NCBI RefSeq assembly: GCF_000577275.2
Contig: NZ_HG916852.1
Location: 3,792,001 to 3,856,000, forward strand
Reading direction: 5' to 3'
Source: Rhizobium favelukesii
GTDB taxonomy: Bacteria; Pseudomonadota; Alphaproteobacteria; Rhizobiales; Rhizobiaceae
Length of the DNA stretch: 64,000 nt
The number at the start of each line of letters is the position of its first letter. The stretch's first letter is position 1. A program made the position numbers and the translations under genes. A model generated the notes under the pieces. That model had not been told where the DNA came from and did not search any database. It saw only the letters and a list, made by a program, of their open reading frames with translations. Positions 62,801 to 64,000 of the stretch are shown one piece after another.

Positions 62801-64000
62801 GGCCGGATTGGCGAACGCATTTGTTCCGGATCTTGATGCCGAAGGTTCGATCTCGGGCAATGTCACAGCCGCCGGAAAGCTGCCGGCGCCTGCGCTCGAC
62901 TTCAAACTGAATTGGAAGAACGCCGCAACAAGCCAGACCAGAAGTGCCAAGCTCTCATCGCTTGGTGTAACGGTGAACGGCAACCTCAAAGACAATATTC
63001 TCAGCTTCGATGCCAACGCGCGCGCTAGTGGCGGCATGTCGCTAAAAGCCGCTGGCAACTACGTCGTGACAGGCGCCGACGCCCAGACGCTGAAGCTGGA
63101 TGGGCAGCTCGCCAACATTCCGGCTGCTCTTGCCAACAGCTTCGTCCCGAATCTCACCGCCGAGGGCGTGATATCGGGAACCGTATCGGCTTCCGGCAAA
63201 TTGCCGAGGCCCACCGCAACCTTCGATCTTACGTGGAAGGATGCAGCAACCAGCCACACCAAGGCGGCCCGCCTTTCCGGGATCAGCTTGACGGCAAAGG
63301 GCAGCTTCGCAGATGAAAAGTTGACCGTCCAGAGCGACCTTGCGGCGAACGGCGGCGTGGCACTGAACGTCTCCGGCAACGTCTCGCTGGCGGGAACGAA
63401 AATCGAGAACCTCACGGCAGATGCGACGATACACAACGTTCCCGCGAGCCTGGCAAACGCCTTCGTTCCAAACCTCGGCGCCAGCGGCACGATCGCCGGC
63501 ACGGCCTCCGCTTCCGGAACGCTGCAACAGCCGACGGTAAGCTTCGACCTCACCTGGACGGACCTCGCAACCACGCAGACGAAGGCGGCACGCCTCTCTG
63601 CCCTCGCACTCGGTGCAAAGGGCACATTCGCCAACAACACACTGGACTTCGAGACCAATCTCGACGGCGATGGCGGCTCCGCCCTGAAGGCGAAGGGAAA
63701 GGTTACGGTTGAAGGAACGGTCGTGAAGGGCCTGCAGGCGGATGCGACGCTGAGCAACCTTCCCGCCGCGTTGGTCAACAATTTCATGCCGGATCTCGGT
63801 GCCGAAGGAACGATCTCGGGGACGGCGACCGCGTCCGGCTCGCTCCCGGTTCCTGCTGTCGACTTCAAGCTCGACTGGAACAATGCCGGAACCCGTCAGA
63901 CCAAGGCTGCCGGCCTTTCGAACCTCCGGCTGAACGCGGCCGGCAAACTCGCCGACAACAAGATCTCGTTTGACGCGACGCTGAACAGCAGTCGCAATAC
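59862..64000 (+). CDS. tamB: Translocation and assembly module protein TamB (3' end outside window)
   Basis: Long inner-membrane-anchored AsmA/TamB-type protein that spans the periplasm as a beta-taco and partners TamA; related proteins move phospholipids. An N-terminal TM helix (LGFSIGALLVLLAIAIGVFGF) is followed by GLLTGGLRASQIVLSD and a very long beta-rich region. About 1,379 residues are present and the frame is open to the edge, so the C-terminal TamB domain is missing. ATG 59862 has CGGAG upstream; a second ATG follows at 59874. From about 62,460 on it contains 107-residue tandem repeats. Confidence 0.93.
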   Translation, partial: MSATMQTLAKILNWIVRLLGFSIGALLVLLAIAIGVFGFTSFGARIVTDRVASSLSNRDMTIKVQDPEGLLTGGLRASQIVLSDTKGVFAQVDGLAISWNPLALFTGRFHARSVEAAAIHVLRQPVRTLPSRPAAAGEADSGFSLPLKIDIDKIALPEINLAQPLIGRAFSLAADGSVRADNEGGNASINVHRHDAPDAKLIADVAFMPDRNQLRLKAKLTEPKGGLLAGVLALPGNPAVEISLTGDGPISDWRGQLQAALDGQQRASIEAHHTLTPESLHHLDLKGGGDLNSLLPAAFRPLFAGQTNIDVAANFDNKGKIDIQTGNLATGAVVIAASGTLDPKGKNSLNANLLGTSGPVDFRWPLAEGEVRFLISGVNLSLTGDAKASRLNASASLDSAVLPQATMGNVKLTAKSDNFNLSGRSGSVQITLAAGDTSFVNPDINRAIQGPVTITLPLQISPDALGFNGATIESAAANASLNGSYKLSASSLTGNVKLTVQPAALPPAVATRFNSPIVIESQVAGTVPSKFNMSNLSIKSNALEATGGVLLDEDTLDANLSGRVPNVQALLESATGELTYQLSAKGNVSALAVAADIKGPSLVMAGRPVRQLEVNLSATADPKAPRAEITAKGTIDDHPINVSTAVQVVDGKVQLPSIAGDVGNNRLTGHVELSAAFQPTGEVTFDFPDLGLLAALGGQKAEGDLNGSIDIANDNGKIALKVVASGSGLKRDTFAVVRPDINVAVTDLQAFAATGTIKADELASGPNKAQGLALSFTQQQNRTNFDLSATYDANPLVASGNVEVNAGTTLLRLDRLLAKPRSILVELASPSEVSISGGTVTLSAVELKAGDGSVHVSGSAGETLDIKADIRNLPASLANSFVPKLDAAGTISGKVAVTGTPAAPIANFDLDWKDAATSQTKGAGLSPLAIDANGKFADNTLDFEANASGKGGVSLKAGGSVVTGPTAQSLNVDANIVNIPAGLANAFVPDLDAEGSISGNVTAAGKLPAPALDFKLNWKNAATSQTRSAKLSSLGVTVNGNLKDNILSFDANARASGGMSLKAAGNYVVTGADAQTLKLDGQLANIPAALANSFVPNLTAEGVISGTVSASGKLPRPTATFDLTWKDAATSHTKAARLSGISLTAKGSFADEKLTVQSDLAANGGVALNVSGNVSLAGTKIENLTADATIHNVPASLANAFVPNLGASGTIAGTASASGTLQQPTVSFDLTWTDLATTQTKAARLSALALGAKGTFANNTLDFETNLDGDGGSALKAKGKVTVEGTVVKGLQADATLSNLPAALVNNFMPDLGAEGTISGTATASGSLPVPAVDFKLDWNNAGTRQTKAAGLSNLRLNAAGKLADNKISFDATLNSSRN
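62460..64000 (+). repeat. Tandem 107-residue (about 321-bp) repeats inside tamB
   Basis: The motif FDLTW-K/T-D-AAT-x-QTKAA-x-LS recurs with its Phe codon at 62583, 62901, 63222, 63543 and 63864: spacings of 318, 321, 321 and 321 bases. Each unit also contains NIPASLANAFVPNL-type and GTISGT-x-SASG blocks. DNA identity between units is only moderate, so the array is not very recent. Confidence 0.85.

Overview
The window is a GC-rich alphaproteobacterial chromosome segment, almost certainly from the Rhizobiaceae. Gene content and order (argH-lptM-lysA, hpt/cpdR, ftsEX, tyrC-hisC, cobST beside a J-domain protein and bolA, aroKB, dxr/hemA, coxSLM, tamAB) look like the Ensifer (Sinorhizobium) chromosome. 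The genus is inferred from remembered synteny, not from a search. Many genes start with GTG or TTG.

Left part (1-22,600), mostly core genes: the end of argH, a small LptM-like lipoprotein, lysA, a large DUF4175 membrane protein, two orphan hypotheticals, the response regulator CpdR, hpt, a one-TM protein divergent from ftsE-ftsX, a DUF218 protein, plsC, chaC, a DUF2125 protein, tyrC-hisC, a methyltransferase divergent from gloB, a DUF985 cupin, a YddG-like exporter, a DUF3108 protein, rpmB with a near-consensus promoter, and a VUT-family queuosine-precursor transporter whose leader resembles a preQ1-I riboswitch overlapping the start codon.

Middle part (22,600-40,250): an AraC regulator divergent from an SDR gene with an apparent 3' frameshift, a phytase/esterase-like protein, aerobic cobaltochelatase genes cobS-cobT, a J-domain protein, bolA, a CorC-type protein with aroB-aroK, a 58-residue membrane ORF, xerD, accA, a YafK-type L,D-transpeptidase, tusA, a His-rich CobW GTPase, a D-Ala-D-Ala carboxypeptidase and an M20 amidohydrolase, ending at tRNA-Arg(CCT).

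Accessory part (40,254-47,600): between tRNA-Arg and 42,900 lie an RibD-C/DHFR-like gene, an RpiB-type isomerase and decayed mobile DNA (a frameshifted IS630-type transposase cut off beside an 80-bp inverted-repeat element). Next is a catabolic locus: a LacI-type regulator divergent from a diiron oxygenase, a Rieske ferredoxin and a ferredoxin reductase (MocDEF-like, known from rhizopine O-demethylation), followed by a PanB-like protein lacking the usual metal ligands. This locus is the best candidate here for an incompletely described system.

Right part (47,600-64,000): an EptA-like phosphoethanolamine transferase, a ThuA-domain protein, two small proteins, dxr, hemA, a form II CO-dehydrogenase-like coxS-coxL-coxM operon, a glycine-zipper lipoprotein, tamA, and tamB running off the end with 107-residue tandem repeats. 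No CRISPR array, rRNA or complete insertion sequence was seen.
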